NCBI GenBank assembly: GCA_013180625.2
Contig: SNVD02014099.1
Coordinates: forward strand, 830,796 to 894,795
Length of the DNA stretch: 64,000 nt
Direction: 5' to 3'
Origin: Boswellia sacra
Taxonomy: Eukaryota > Streptophyta > Magnoliopsida > Sapindales > Burseraceae
Both the position numbers and the translations under genes were made by a program. Below, piece after piece: positions 1 to 10,883 of the stretch (position 1 is its first letter; each line of letters opens with the position of its first letter). Under the pieces are notes generated by a model, which worked only from the letters and a program-made list of their open reading frames with translations, did no database searches and was not told where the DNA came from.

Positions 1-1310
1 TTTTGGTTCTTGTCGTTCCAACTATATATTTGATTACGAGTCCTTTCACTAAATATGCATCATCTTGGATTTAAAGGAGTAATCAGGATTTTGATGAATT
101 TGTAAATCTACAGTTACATCAAGAATATATAATATAATCGCCGTATATTTAAGGAAATTAATTTTTAATTAAACAGAAAGAAGATTATATAATTGATCTA
201 CAATCTTGGATTTTTTTAATTAAGAATTAAACTGCTTACCAATCACCATAGTACCATTTTGCTTGAATTTTGATAAAATTGCTGAAAAGATAGAAATGAA
301 GCAATTTGTGATCTTCGCTTCACTACTTATATTTTCTGGTTCTGACTTCCGCACCCTTTCATTCTCATCATCGCTACCCGAAGTTAAGCCTGCGAAATTG
401 AACGAAATAGTTAAGGATGGAAGTAATTCATGTATACAATCTAAGGGCCTTTATTTTGTACTTCTTTTTATTTATTTTTCTTATATATTTTTCTTATACA
501 AGTTTTTTTGAACAACATTTAATGCCAAAATCTTATATGGTTGGTTAGCTTACCAGCGAACAATGGAGAGATGACATGCACATGGTGAGAACGCCCAATA
601 TAGTACCGGAGTGTCATCTCCGCATGATAATTTGGTATCTTGAGAGAATAACAAATCACAGCATACTTCACATGCAAATTTTTGGTACTACATGTTATAG
701 TTGAATTTTAAATTTGAAATTTTGATAGGATGAACAAGAAAGAAATTTTGATATTATGTACGAAATTTTTTAATGAAATCACTATATGTCAATCTTTCAT
801 TGATATGAGGTATACATAAATATTAAGGCATCATATTGACACCTTGGTAATATTCTAGATTCTTTCATACATTGCATAATCAGTGCAAAATGTCAAAAGC
901 TTATATATCATCATCAATATTAATTTATTCTTGCATACATCATCTAAATGCATGTTTGTTTGAGTTTATCTAGTAACAAAAAGAGTTTTTTTTTTCTTTT
1001 TAATATTGAAAGCTATTTTATTTTGTATTTAAATTTGTGATATAATTTGAAAAAGTTGATTTATACGATTTACTTCTTTAGAATTTTGAAATGTCAAAAA
1101 TATATATATTTTTAATTTTATAATTTTTTTACTCATTTATAACGAAACCTTTTTTAGTAACTTGTATACTTATTTAACCTAGCAACCTATAAATTTTTAA
1201 TAAACATTTTATTTTTATAAGTTCTACACCTACTCCTGTAAGATCTAGTTGAAGAACAAATTAACACTAATGGACCCAAAACCTATTTAAATTATTTATT
1301 TATTTATTAT
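1..1310. other. AT-rich spacer left of gypsy element A
   Basis: Long A/T runs and no long open frame apart from the short ORF listed separately. I see no recognisable gene or repeat family here. It is presumably the host or older repeat sequence into which element A inserted. Confidence 0.5.
296..511 (+). CDS. possible small secreted peptide (hypothetical)
   Basis: A 71-codon frame from the first ATG at 296. The N-terminus reads like a signal peptide: MKQFVIFASLLIFSG, a short basic start, then a hydrophobic core. A polar stretch with a single Cys follows, then a second very hydrophobic tail (LYFVLLFIYFSYIFF). I recognise no family. The hydrophobic tail may simply be translation of T-rich intron sequence, in which case only about the first 50 residues would be an exon. 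The evidence is the ORF and hydrophobicity alone, so it may not be a gene. Confidence 0.15.
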   Translation: MKQFVIFASLLIFSGSDFRTLSFSSSLPEVKPAKLNEIVKDGSNSCIQSKGLYFVLLFIYFSYIFFLYKFF

Positions 1311-1721
1311 TTATAAAAATAAGGAAGACATGCATGGAGATGGAGGAGTTGATGATATGACGACTATAATACCTTCAAGGTTGAAGCATTTCAACCAAGC
1401 TAGACATGTGACTACTTCTCGTTTTGGGCGATCTTGCACTTTGAGTGCTGTCGCTGGCTCTGGTCGGTTGGGAGGGCTTTGTTTTCTACGAAGAATAATC
1501 GTTCTGGTAAGATTGCAATTATGACATGGAGAACAATTCAAGTCATGTCCATTATGCTTCTCTATTACCCTCTCCACGTCATATTCTGTTGAACCCAGTT
1601 TAATAATTACTTCAAGCTTTCTGTTCTCTGCTTCTTCTTCATGTACTCCACTATCACCATTCCGATTGTTGGGAGCCGGAGCCAAAGCCAGAGCGAAGCT
1701 GTTGTTGCTGTGCCGTTGCAT
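1311..1721 (-). CDS. hypothetical protein, 136 codons from the first ATG
   Basis: An open frame on the minus strand that also stays open upstream of the ATG at 1721, so it could be the last exon of a longer gene. It has an Ala/Pro segment (FALALAPAPN), an acidic patch (GVHEEEAENRK), a Cys cluster (CSPCHNC) and a basic, proline-rich part. Its base composition is richer in G+C than the surrounding spacer, which favours past coding. I cannot assign a family or function. It ends about 590 bp from the edge of gypsy element A. Confidence 0.25.
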   Translation of the reverse strand: MQRHSNNSFALALAPAPNNRNGDSGVHEEEAENRKLEVIIKLGSTEYDVERVIEKHNGHDLNCSPCHNCNLTRTIILRRKQSPPNRPEPATALKVQDRPKREVVTCLAWLKCFNLEGIIVVISSTPPSPCMSSLFL

Positions 1722-1897
1722 AGGTGAATCAAATACATCATTATTGTATACTTTTTCATATGTATGACGCAACCCGATCCTTGTTTTTCAAGTTTCTAAT
1801 CCCTTACTTTTTTTTTCTACTACCACTTCCTCTCGTGCATCTATAACGGCGCTAGTTGAGTTGTTGTATTAATGTTTTGATAGGCAGCAAATTAATT

Positions 1898-1902
1898 AAA
1901 CC
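1898..1902. repeat. target-site duplication of element A, left copy
   Basis: AAACC directly left of the LTR; the same 5 bp stand at 11269-11273, directly right of the other LTR. Five bp is the usual size for Ty3/gypsy insertion. Confidence 0.9.
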
Positions 1903-2287
1903 AGTTGATGCACGAATTCCAGACGGCTGGGAAGCGGGTCGGAGCTCGAATTGTACGTCGGGTCCAATCCTGTGAACAAAGAAAAATAATAGTCAGGGGT
2001 GCCAGCGGTGGTGCCGGCGAGAACCCTCCGTCGCTCAAGTCAGTTTCCGACACTCCGGAATTTTCTGGGAGAATTTCCTAGAGAGAGAAGCTCTCAAAAG
2101 CAGAGGAAATTTAGAGAGAGAATGAGTTCAGAAAAGTGTGCATACCTTGAGTAATAATTCGGAGGGTTTATATAGGAGTCAGGATGGGTCATTGTGAGAC
2201 CCAGATAATAGGCCCAAATAATGGGCTTCAGTAATGGGCTTACTGTATTAGAAATAATTAAGGCCCAATTTTGTTATGGCCATAACA
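1903..2287 (-). repeat. 3' LTR of gypsy element A
   Basis: 385 bp, aligned end to end with 10884-11268. On the minus strand it begins with the 16-bp palindrome TGTTATGGCCATAACA (2272-2287). The far end reads AG on the plus strand where the other copy has TG, a one-base change of the terminal CA. A TATA element lies near 2170-2180. Confidence 0.93.
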
Positions 2288-2303
2288 GTAGTCCCCCCAG
2301 GCC
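2288..2303 (-). promoter_or_regulatory. polypurine tract of element A
   Basis: On the minus strand the internal region ends in a G-rich run (CCTGGGGGGACTAC) immediately before the LTR TGTTATGG. This is the position and composition expected of the plus-strand priming site of an LTR retrotransposon. Confidence 0.7.
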
Positions 2304-2438
2304 CAAGTTGACTAACGGGTCGACGTAGGGACTATTTAGCTATCCTGGGCTATAGATTAAATGTATTAGGAGGCCGGCCCAAAGATGTAGTTTATTACAC
2401 ATGCATGCTTAGTGTAGCTTAAACCCTAAGTTGATGCC

Positions 2439-2448
2439 CTATATAAGA
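2439..2448 (+). promoter_or_regulatory. candidate TATA box of the antisense extra gene
   Basis: CCTATATAAG on the plus strand, outside the LTR. It lies about 150 bp upstream of a good splice donor (GTAAGT at 2591) and 1.36 kb upstream of the extra gene's ATG at 3803. It would give the gene its own promoter, running against gag-pol. The motif and its placement are seen; promoter activity is inferred. Confidence 0.5.
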
Positions 2449-2899
2449 TAACCAGTGTTGGGGAGTAGGGTTTGCTCAAAAGTAGGAGGGAGTACCTTGG
2501 AGGCAAACAGTGTAGGCGACCCCAGCAAATAGAACCCTTCAATCCGAGCAAGAATTTTCCAGGGCAAGTAAATTCTTCCAGCCGCCACAAGTAAGTCCTT
2601 CTTTCTTGCGTATACTTTAGAATGCATGTATTAGGCTTAATTTTTTTGTGGTTGTTACTCTTTTTTTTTTAATCAATGTAAAATTCTGTGCGTATTATGC
2701 CCTATGTGTGTGCAATTGATTGTGCATGAACATGCATGCGTTCGGGTGTTTCTTATATTGTGCATTCGGGTGTGCATGAAGAAACACGAGAGTGTGTGAG
2801 GGAGAGGAGTGAGCTCCTAAGAGGAAGCAGCATGCATGCGGGAATGAAGGCAAGCATGCAGGGAAGTGAAAGGGGAGCTCGTACGTTATTGGGCGAGAG

Positions 2900-3300
2900 G
2901 CGAGCTTCCAAGGGTGAGGGGAGAATCAAGCCCGCGAGGGCGAGATGCGATACCAAGGGCGCTGGGCGCGCAGGAGTGAACCCGCGAGGGCGCTGGGCGC
3001 GCAAGGGCGAGCTCGCGCGGTGCAAGGCGGGCGGGGGCGAGCTCGCGCGGTGCTGGGCGCGTAAAGGCGAGCTCGCGCGAGGGCGAGGCCGTGAGGCGTT
3101 GGGCGCGCGGGGGTGAGCTTGCGCGGTGCTGGGCGCGCGGGGGCGAGCTTCCGAGGCTCCAGGCGCGCGGGGGCGAGGCCGCGAGGCGTTGGGGTCGCGG
3201 GGGCGAGCCCACGAGGCGCTGGGCACGCAAGGGGGCGAGCCCGCGAGGCGCTGGGCGCGCTGCATGCGGCATGCAGTGTCCACGTAACGCGCAGGGGCTT
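2900..3300 (+). repeat. GC-rich minisatellite in element A
   Basis: Degenerate tandem units of roughly 27-36 bp built on GGCGAGCTCGCGCGG and CGCTGGGCGCGC. This is far richer in G+C than anything else nearby and rich in CpG. The long open frames across it on both strands are a by-product of the repeat, not genes. A different but similarly placed GC-rich array occurs in element B at 25014-25310. Confidence 0.85.
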
Positions 3301-3324
3301 CCCTAAAGAAATTTGAATAATTGC

Positions 3325-3606
3325 AGGGGTGCTTCAGTAATTACTTCGAAACTTTGTTTTTTAGACGCGGGGGTGTTCCTACAAAATTTGAAACTTTATT
3401 TTTTAAGCGCGGGGGTGTTTCCGCGAAATTATGAAACTTTATTTTTTAAACGCGGGGGTGTTTCCGCGAATTTTGAAAACTTTGTTTTTATCCGCGGGGG
3501 TGTTTTCGTGAATTTTGAAACTTTGTTTTTTATCCACAGGGGTATTTTCGCAAATTTTAAAACTTCATTTTTTATCCGCAGGGGTGTTTCCGCGAATTTT
3601 GAATTT
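3325..3606 (+). repeat. about 44-bp minisatellite in element A
   Basis: Six imperfect tandem units with the core GCGGGGGTGTTTCCGCGAA followed by a TTTGAAACTTT segment. It directly adjoins the GC-rich array. Element B has its own array, of 39-45-bp units, in the matching place (24638-24985), sharing the TTTTGAAACTTT half but not the rest. Confidence 0.85.
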
Positions 3607-3802
3607 TTTTTATAAAGGAAAACCAACTATATACTTTTGGTCCAGGACCAACGTGAGATTTTCCTTTTCATGGGCAAAAATTTTTTTCAAGGGCTATTTT
3701 GGAAAACTTTCACTATAGTCCCCTAGCATTTCTTTTCTTTCATCTCTTCCCTTCCTTAGTAGACTTGGTTTGATGACTAACGACTCCTCTTTAACTGTAC
3801 AG

Positions 3803-6057
3803 ATGGCTAGAATTAAAACTACTGTGACAGTGCTACGGGGAGAACCAAGTCATCAAACCCAGTCTGCAAGGAATAAGGATCCTACGACTAACCGTAAAGA
3901 GGTCAATGAGTTTTATCAGAATTTTTTCGGTCAGGATCGTGAGCTAGGGCATAATCTTGTTAATCACAAGGTGGTGGATGCTGAGGGGGAGAGCGACTGG
4001 TCGTCCTCCGCTACCTCAGATAGTGAACCTGAAGTTGAAAAGTGGTGGGAGGCTGACCATATTGATAATCAACTCCCGGGTGATCGATTAAAAATATATA
4101 GAGCCCATTTCCTTATCCCGGATTCAGTTATCCTATTTCTTCCAAGGAAAGGTGATCGGTGGAGTAGGCCACCACGAGGTGTCATTGGCTTAAGCTTAGA
4201 GCTACTGAGAGCTGGTCTCCGGGTGCCTTTTGATAATTATGTTCGACGGATGCTCGATGCTATGGGCATTGCCCCTACCCAATTGTCGGCCAATGGATGG
4301 AGACTTCTGATAGCATTTCAAAGTTTATTCAAAAGCGCAGGTCTTGGTGATCCTACCACTAACCATGTTAAGTACATTTTTGCCATTCACCCATCGAACA
4401 GAGAGAAAACAGGTTACTATTACATATCCCAGCGGGGGAAGACGGATGACCCCAACCGCCTTTTTGGCATTCCCTCACATGTGAAAGAATGGAAGTATAA
4501 ACAATTCTGGTGTGGTGGCAGTTGGAAGTATCAAGAAGGTGCCCGTCCAAAGGGAGAGAAGTTGAGGATCATGAGGCGTTTTGGTTTTTGTGGTACCCTA
4601 TTATAATGATACCCTATCTATCTCCATTATGAAAACTCTTGATCAACTGACATTCTTTTCTGTTTTTATTGCAGCTCCTTGGACCAAACGCCCGCTTTTA
4701 TCTCAAAAAGAAAGAAACGACTTGCAAGGGGTACTCAAGCTACCCGTTGACTCAAAGAACGTGAATAGCCTCACTGATCGGGAGTAATTGACCCGTCTTG
4801 ACTTGTCAACTCCAATTCCTCCGGAAGGTAAGCTTGATCATTACTTTCTGATCTTACCTCACTTCATCAAGCATATGCTTGCTGTCTTACCAATTTTATT
4901 TTTTGCGTAGGTATATTTCCTTTACATCCTACCAAGAAGCAGTTTGCCCAACTTGAAGCCAAGATGCCTCTTAAGCCCTTCGCGCATGACAGGCCTGGTC
5001 CTTCCCAGAAGAAACGGAGTGGGAGTCCTCCAACTCCTGGACTTTTGAAGAGGAGAGCCAGTGGTCACAAGGAGATTCCCATACGGAAGTCTGTTCCTGA
5101 TAAGTCAACCTCTGCTCAGCCTGAGGACGAAGTGGCAGTCTCAAAGCCTACTGGAAGTAAGTTACCCTCAGCCTCTCAACTACCTAGGCGTTTTACCTTT
5201 GATAGTACGGGCTTCCAAAGTGGCTCGACATGTGGAGACTACCTTCGTGAATTGTCTCAAAGTGCTGCACATCTCATGCCCACTAATGTCTTTCCCGAGA
5301 ATATAAAACTTACCTACTTCGATGCGATCGCTGTCGGGATGGGCATCATACTTCAGGTTGGGTTTCACTAAGACCCTTTCTCTCTTTTTTTTTTCTTTTT
5401 GTACTTTTGAAAGACATGCCTTACCTCCTTTCCCCTCTTTGCCTCTCTTTTCTGTAGGCGGCAGGACCCTTAGCTCAAGGAGAGTCTACTAACACCAACC
5501 TCCTCAAGGAGGTTAATCATCTCACTTCCGAGGTTGCCGACTGGAAGGGGAAACATCAAGTCTGCCTTGATAATTTGACTGAAACAGAGAGAAAGTTGGC
5601 AAAGATGAAAGAACAAATAGGCAGAATGAAAGCTGACTTGTCTGAGGCCAATAAGGAGGCAGCTATCCAGCATAAAAGGGCCAATGATCTTGGTCAAGAG
5701 CTTTGGGAGAGGACTGTTACTGAGCAAAGTAGGATTGACAAAGCAGTTGCTCGCTTCCGTAAGGGTCGTATCTACCAGCACGCTATGGAACGTTCCTATA
5801 TTGATGGAGTTAATGGGGTGCGTAGATGGTTCCATGATCGCTACCTAGAGATTGATCAGTCTCCTATAGCTGAAGAGTTAAACTTGGTGGCAGAGTCTAT
5901 CCCGACAGCAAACTCTGATCCTGAGCAATTCCACCGCTTCATCCTTAAAGATGAGGATTACGAGTCGACATTGGACACAGCAGCCTGGGAGGCCAAGCAA
6001 GGCGACTCTACCTCATCATCTTCAGACGAAGAAGGAGATGATGAGGCCACTTCTTAG
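3803..6057 (+). pseudogene. spliced antisense extra gene of element A (putative gypsy-type transposon protein, coiled coil)
   Basis: Four exons with GT/AG borders: 3803-4592, 4675-4827, 4911-5356, 5458-6057. Exon 1 carries a segment resembling the Pfam 'putative gypsy type transposon' domain (PF04195): LKIYRAHFLIPDSVILFLPR, then a region ending in SANGWRLLIAFQSLF. Exon 3 is basic and Ser/Pro-rich with KKRSG. Exon 4 is a coiled coil (TETERKLAKMKEQIGRM) with an acidic, Ser-rich C-terminus. The same gene lies at 22142-24399 in element B. It runs opposite to gag-pol, like gene 23 of maize Grande. Exon 2 has a stop (GAG TAA) where B has a Gln codon, so this copy is probably dead. Function unknown; a coiled-coil, perhaps nucleic-acid-associated, role is only a guess. 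Confidence 0.8.
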
Positions 6058-6618
6058 AGATAGTTGGAATTCTTCCAACTAGGTAGATGCTTATTCGTAG
6101 GGAATAATCGTATCAAGGCTGCTTTCTAAGCCTTGACTTTATCTTTTATTATCTTTTCTTTCAGTTCAATGTCATAGGTGAGGATTTGTCCTTACTTGGA
6201 CTATATGTGTGGCATTCCTCAGCCAATTTTGAAATAATAAGAACTTTAAGAATTTTTTCCAGTGTTGAATTCTTTTACTCTTTTCATCTTCTTGCAGCTT
6301 GATCATACATGAGCGATCATACATGAGCTTTAAAGATGTACGATTTGTAATGTGGTAAATCTCTTTATAGGTCTCCCTATGGGAGTTGTCACACATGCAT
6401 AAGTCCTTAGAAGGAGTTATTACATATATAAAGAGATCATGGATAACATATTTATTTTAAGTGCTCAACATTTCATGGATGACGAAGCAACCTCCCATCC
6501 ATGGTGATCAGTCTGTAAGTGCCCGGTCGGATGACTGTTTTGACTCGATAAAGACCCTCCCAGTTAGGCCCCAATACTCCATCAATGGGATCTCAAGTAC
6601 TTTGTAATACTTGCCCAC
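6058..6618 (-). pseudogene. residual 3' end of pol in element A
   Basis: On the minus strand about 6475-6605 matches the last 45-50 codons of element B pol (B 21590-21755): DGVLGPNWEG, then a segment ending MDGRLLRHP. It joins directly to the end of the protease region at about 6605-6630. Relative to B, about 3.2 kb (RT, both RNase H domains, most of integrase) is missing. The stretch 6058-6470 is the spacer between the two convergent genes and includes AATAATAA-type sequence near 6234 that could serve polyadenylation. Confidence 0.75.
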
Positions 6619-7401
6619 TTAGCTTATGCCCACAGAAGGTTCTCCTCGAATCAGCAACAGCTTATGTGCCTTCTCTTTAAAAGCCATGTTGTAGCATTCT
6701 CGAGAAGTTCGTTGTTCACCTCTAACTTCTCCTATCCCTGCGGGTGTTGAAAATTTCAGGACATGATGATAGACACCCATCACGACCTTGAAGTCGTAAA
6801 GTGACGACCGTCCAAGAATGGCGTTATAAACACCCGGATGATCTACTACGAGAAAGTTCACCATCTTGGTTGTCTGTAAGGAACCTTCTCCCAAGGTCAC
6901 TGGTAACAAAATTACTCCTTCGGGAATAACTTTTCCTCCAGCGAATCCTAGCAGGGAAGTTTGGATGCCCCTCATATCTTTACGGTTAAGATCTAATCGA
7001 TCAAATGCATCCAATGACATTATGTCAGCCGAGCTCCCGTTGTCAATCAATACTCTTTGTAGCCTTTTATTGGCCACTATTACTGTGAGGACCAAGGCAT
7101 CACAATGGGGGTGATGGATACGCTGCGCATCTTGAGATGAAAAAGAGATAACATCGTGATTTCCAACATTCGTGGAGGAGGCTGTCAAGTTGACTTCGTA
7201 GCGAGGGAGGTCATATCTTGCTTGCCTGGCTAGGTGCTTCCGGGCTTGGGAACTCGGACCAGCCACTACTCCCCCAAAAATTATGGCTACTTCTTCTAAT
7301 GGTTCCTTCCCTTTGTCATTCTTGTTGGATGGTTCAGGGGGTCGATAAATGTATTCTTGTAGCTGGCCATCCTTGATAAGTCCCTCAATTTGTTTTCTCA
7401 A
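6619..7401 (-). pseudogene. retropepsin-like protease region of element A
   Basis: Aspartic protease of the gag-pol polyprotein, which cleaves Gag and Pol during particle maturation. The catalytic motif reads VLIDNGSSADIM, the DNGSSAD form usual in Tat-lineage elements. Downstream are GVILLPVTLGEG and YNAILGRSSLYDFKVV, the typical flap and C-terminal parts. The frame overlaps the gag frame end at 7398-7401. It is open for 260 codons, much better preserved than in element B, but pol is cut off just after it. Confidence 0.85.
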
Positions 7402-8399
7402 TTCAAAGCAATCTGTAGTGTTATGTCCATGAGCCCGATGAAATTACAAAACTTTCTCTTATCTCTTGCTTTTGGATCCGACCGTAAAGGGGCAGGTTTT
7501 TTCAGTAGTCCCTTATCTTTGATTTCTTTCAAGATATCATGCTGTGGCATATTAAGTAATGTGAAAGTACGGTGCTCCTCTTGGGGTCGATCATTATGCT
7601 CTTGGCGGGTTTGGGTGGATGACCCTTGCAATAAGAGACGATCATTTCTAAATGTATCTCGCAAGGAGTGTCGGTCCGAGGTTGATCTCCGATTTCTATC
7701 ATGATGTTCTCTTCTGTTATTGTCATATGGTCGTCTATCTGTACGTGAGGAATTAGGCATCACCGGAGTTTGCCCAGGGTAATTTGCTTGAAAAATCTCC
7801 TCTGCATTAGCATGGCTAGAGATCCTTGCCAATGCTTCTTGGTACGTGCGTGGGAGGTTAACAGAGAATTCCCATGCTAGAGGGAGCTCCCCTTTGATTC
7901 CTTGAACCAAACCATGCATAGCGTAACCATCATTGAATAGATCCACTCGGGCAACCTCCCGCTGGTATCTGTCCACAAATGCACGAAAGGATTCATTACG
8001 ACCCTGCTTGATTGAAAGAAGGCTCTGTGCTGGTCGACTTCTTGTCTTCATATTGCTAAAGTGCGTGAGGAAACTGCGAGCTGTTAGCCCTAAGGCTATA
8101 TGATAATTTTGATGATAACAATATACATTGATTCATTGAGATTTACTAATATATTTATTTATGTGCAAGAATAAGATTATTGAAATAATTATAAAATCAA
8201 GAAGGGGTTTATTAAAATGAAGTGTTGAAGCTTAGGAGAAGACTACATGTTAAAGGCACCAAAGTTTAAGTACAAGGTTTGATTCAAGGAATGTGATATA
8301 TGAGCAATGTTCAATCAATTGGTCATATATTTCTCTACAAATGTCCAAATAATGTGATTCTTGAGCCTTTGGAAAACTTACTCAATTTATAACATTTCA

Positions 8400-9000
8400 T
8401 ATGTTTTAAAGAAATTCAAATTTTAAGTGCAAGATCGTCCAAATCATCATGCAAAGTGAAAGACAAATGGAAGCAGCTGACATGAGCACCGAATACTCTT
8501 TTGGACATATCTTGAGCTAGAAAAATCAAAATGACTTGATTCTTGTGGTATTAGAAAGATGACTTAATGGGGCACATTTCATATGTTTTGAAGAAATTCA
8601 AATTTCAAATGGAAGACCGACATAATTGACATGCAATTCGGTGGACTGACACAGAGAAGAAAAATCAACTCACATAAGCACCGAATGGTGTTTTGGCCAT
8701 ATCTTAAGATAGAGATATCCAATTGCTTTGATTCTTAATGTTTTGGAAAGCTTATTCAAATATGAAGATCTTTTATGTTTTGAAGAAATTCAAATTTCAA
8801 ATGGAAGGCTGACAGAATTATCATTCAAGTCAGTGGACAGACACATGGAAGAAAAATCAAGTCACTTGAGCACCGAATGGTGTTTTGGCCATATCTTGAG
8901 CTACAGATATCCAAATGACTTGGTTCTTGATGCGTTGGAAAGCTTATTCAAATGTGCAGATCTTTTATGTTTTACAGATTTTCAAATTTCAAACGGAACA
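8400..9000 (+). repeat. about 192-bp tandem repeat inside the copia solo LTR
   Basis: Three and a half imperfect copies. GAGCACCGAAT recurs near 8484, 8677 and 8869, and GAAATTCAAATTTC recurs at the same spacing. The copies lie just upstream of the TATA box, so they are probably duplicated U3 enhancer-like units. Confidence 0.85.
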
Positions 9001-9090
9001 TTGACAAAAATGGCAGACAAGATTACGGTTTTTATGGTGGGCAGAAAATTTGGAGATGGTGTCTTCACTTGATTAAGTTCATCTCATTTG

Positions 9091-9100
9091 CCTATAAAAG
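9091..9100 (+). promoter_or_regulatory. TATA box of the copia solo LTR
   Basis: CCTATAAAAG followed about 20-30 bp later by the likely transcript start. It separates the repeat-bearing U3 from R/U5. It is a textbook core promoter and could still drive transcription to the right, antisense to the broken gag of element A. Confidence 0.7.
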
Positions 9101-10862
9101 GAGCCATTCTCCCATGCATTCAACAAGTGCAAGAGAAGCATTTTATCAAGCAAAAAAAGCCAAGAGAAATATCAAGTTTATAGAGCTTTTATATTCTTTA
9201 TCTACTCTTTGAAGAGAGTTGTACTTTTGTTGTAAAAACTTTTCTTTGTTCTTATATTGTGTGAGAGTGAGATCTTCTTGTAAAGGATAAAAGATATCCT
9301 TGAGAGAACTCTTTCCTTGGTGAGGTTGTTCATCAAGAAGAACTCTTGGTGTGGTGTTATCAAGAGTTGAAGGAAAAAAGTCTTGGTGAAGTTGTTCATC
9401 AAGCAAGTTGTAAAGTATTCTACAACTTAGTGGAAAGCCTAGCTTGTGGAGGAGCTAGGAGCCCGTGGACGTAGGCAAGGTTTGCCGAACCACGTAAATT
9501 GAGTTTGCACTCTCCCTATCCCTATACTCTTTACATTTACTTGCACTTCAGATTATTTATTATTGCTATTCTCTTGATTGCATCTTAGATAACTTCTATT
9601 TTCATCTTCTTCACTTCTATTCTCAAAAGAAAAAGTGAAATAATTTTTATCTTTCAAGAAAAGTTTTATAAATTCGTTTTGATAAATAAAACCCAATTCA
9701 CCCCCCCTCTTGGGTTGTCATACCTGGGTCAACACGAGCGAGCTCATCAAAGTTGGAGATGGATGCGGCTGGTAACCTCCTATACCATTGCTTAGCTGAT
9801 CCTCCAAGGGTAAGAGAGAAAGTTCTACACATTATTCCCCCTGAGACCCCTTGTATCTCCATATGGGAAATGAAAGAGTCTAAATGCTCACGGGGGTCCG
9901 TCGTCCCTTGGTAAAGCTCAAGTTGCGGCATCCGAAATCTGTACGGGTATCTTTCCCCAAGGATATCTTCAGCAAAGGGTGACTCCCATTGTGGACGACC
10001 ATCCTCTTCTCCTCCTGAGCGCTTAATCAACTTCTCTAGTTTATGGATTTTTTCATCCATTCCCCGCTTGAACTCCGCATAATGATTATCTGATGTTTCC
10101 TCCTCTGAGACATCCACTGGTACAACATCTGGGTGATGATTCTTAACTCTAGGTGGTAAGCTGGGGCGATTTCTTTTTGGCTGATAATTACCTCCTGGAG
10201 CGTAAGGACCATGATAAGAATAGGCTGGCTGATCAGCATTACTTCCCCTTGGTCCTTGCTCGACGCTTGTATGGCGCTTCTTATTTAGAGAGTGTCGAAG
10301 GTCTACTGCAGCTAATTGTTGTTCAGATATGATGTGCGAAGGAGAGGGAATCTTTGGGCGACCATCCCCTCCTTGAACAATAGGATGGGGAAGGTTTGGT
10401 TGAATGACCTGATGGAGAGGTAATCCAGTAGTCTAGACGACTAGGTCAGGACGCTCACCAACATCTGTCGGGACATTAGGTACTACCATAGCACTCCTTG
10501 GGTTATTTCCAGCAATGTTTGCAGCCTACTGAGTACTTTGTCCAAATGCTTGGTTGAACATAGTCACCATACGGTTCATTTGTTCATCGAAATTTCGTAT
10601 GGTATGTTCCATGGTTGTCAATCGACTCGTCTTGCCTTTCCTCGGCCTTCTAAGTGGAAGTCGGGTTTGCCTAGGGTTAGGCCCCACCCCAGAGGATATC
10701 ACTAAAGCTCTCCCTGTATCAACTACCCTTCGACGTCGGGGAGGTGCTTCTACCTCGATTTCTTCGTCACCCTCTAGGGAGGTTGAGTGTTGGGATTCGT
10801 GACTCATGATGTGTTTGAGTACGTTTGGATGGGAGCAACAACTGAAGAGGCTTAAATTATCG

Positions 10863-10883
10863 ATTCCCATAGACAGCGCCAAC
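10863..10883 (-). promoter_or_regulatory. primer-binding region of element A
   Basis: On the minus strand the 5' LTR ends ...TTAACA and is followed by GTTGGCGCTGTCTATGGGAA. Element B has GTTGGCGCTATCTGTGGGAA in the same place. The TGGCGC...GGGAA form is that of tRNA-primed Tat-type elements. I did not identify the tRNA. Confidence 0.7.

Larger units (their letters stand above)
2591..3802 (+). other. candidate 5' leader intron of the antisense gene, carrying minisatellites
   Basis: A GTAAGT donor stands at 2591 and the sequence before the ATG at 3803 ends in a T-rich stretch and CTGTACAG, a normal acceptor. Splicing would join a leader of about 120 nt to the start codon and remove 1.2 kb of tandem repeats. 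Without splicing, many upstream ATGs would precede the ORF. The splice signals are seen; their use is inferred. Confidence 0.45.
8082..9734 (+). mobile_element. solo LTR of a Ty1/copia element inside gag of element A
   Basis: 1653 bp from TGTTAGCCC to GGGTCAACA, flanked by the 5-bp duplication CGAGC (8077-8081 and 9735-9739). Removing the insert and one CGAGC restores the gag sequence seen in element B. It has no internal retrotransposon genes, so it is a solo LTR left by LTR-LTR recombination. The end CCCAATTCACCCCCCC with CTTGGGTTGTC is a familiar form of plant copia LTR 3' ends of the SIRE/Tork/Angela type. Orientation is inferred from its TATA box and this 3' end. Confidence 0.92.
7398..10807 (-). 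pseudogene. gag of element A, interrupted by a solo LTR
   Basis: Start MSHESQHSTS at 10807. The order is: basic N-terminal part; a Retrotrans_gag-type capsid domain (QLELYQGTTDPREHLDSF and LGGSAKQWYRRLP, then SLLSIKQGRNESFRAFVDRY and LPLAWEFSVNLPRTYQEALA after the insertion); and a basic C-terminus (RRPYDNNRREHHDRNRR). The nested LTR splits the domain at 8082-9734. Nonsense changes: a TAG after QST near 10527 where B has CAG, and a TAG near 10436 (VV*TT). The zinc-knuckle region is frameshifted near 7400-7440. Gag would form the cytoplasmic virus-like particle; this copy cannot. Confidence 0.88.

Noticed and set aside
2736..3316. Several overlapping open frames of 67-176 codons on both strands
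   Set aside because: They are produced by the GC-rich tandem repeat, which lacks stops; compositions are Arg/Ala/Gly or Pro/Ser/Arg repeats with no domain.
8728..9406. Open frames of 66-114 codons
   Set aside because: They lie in the repeated U3 and the R/U5 of the copia solo LTR and show no protein family.
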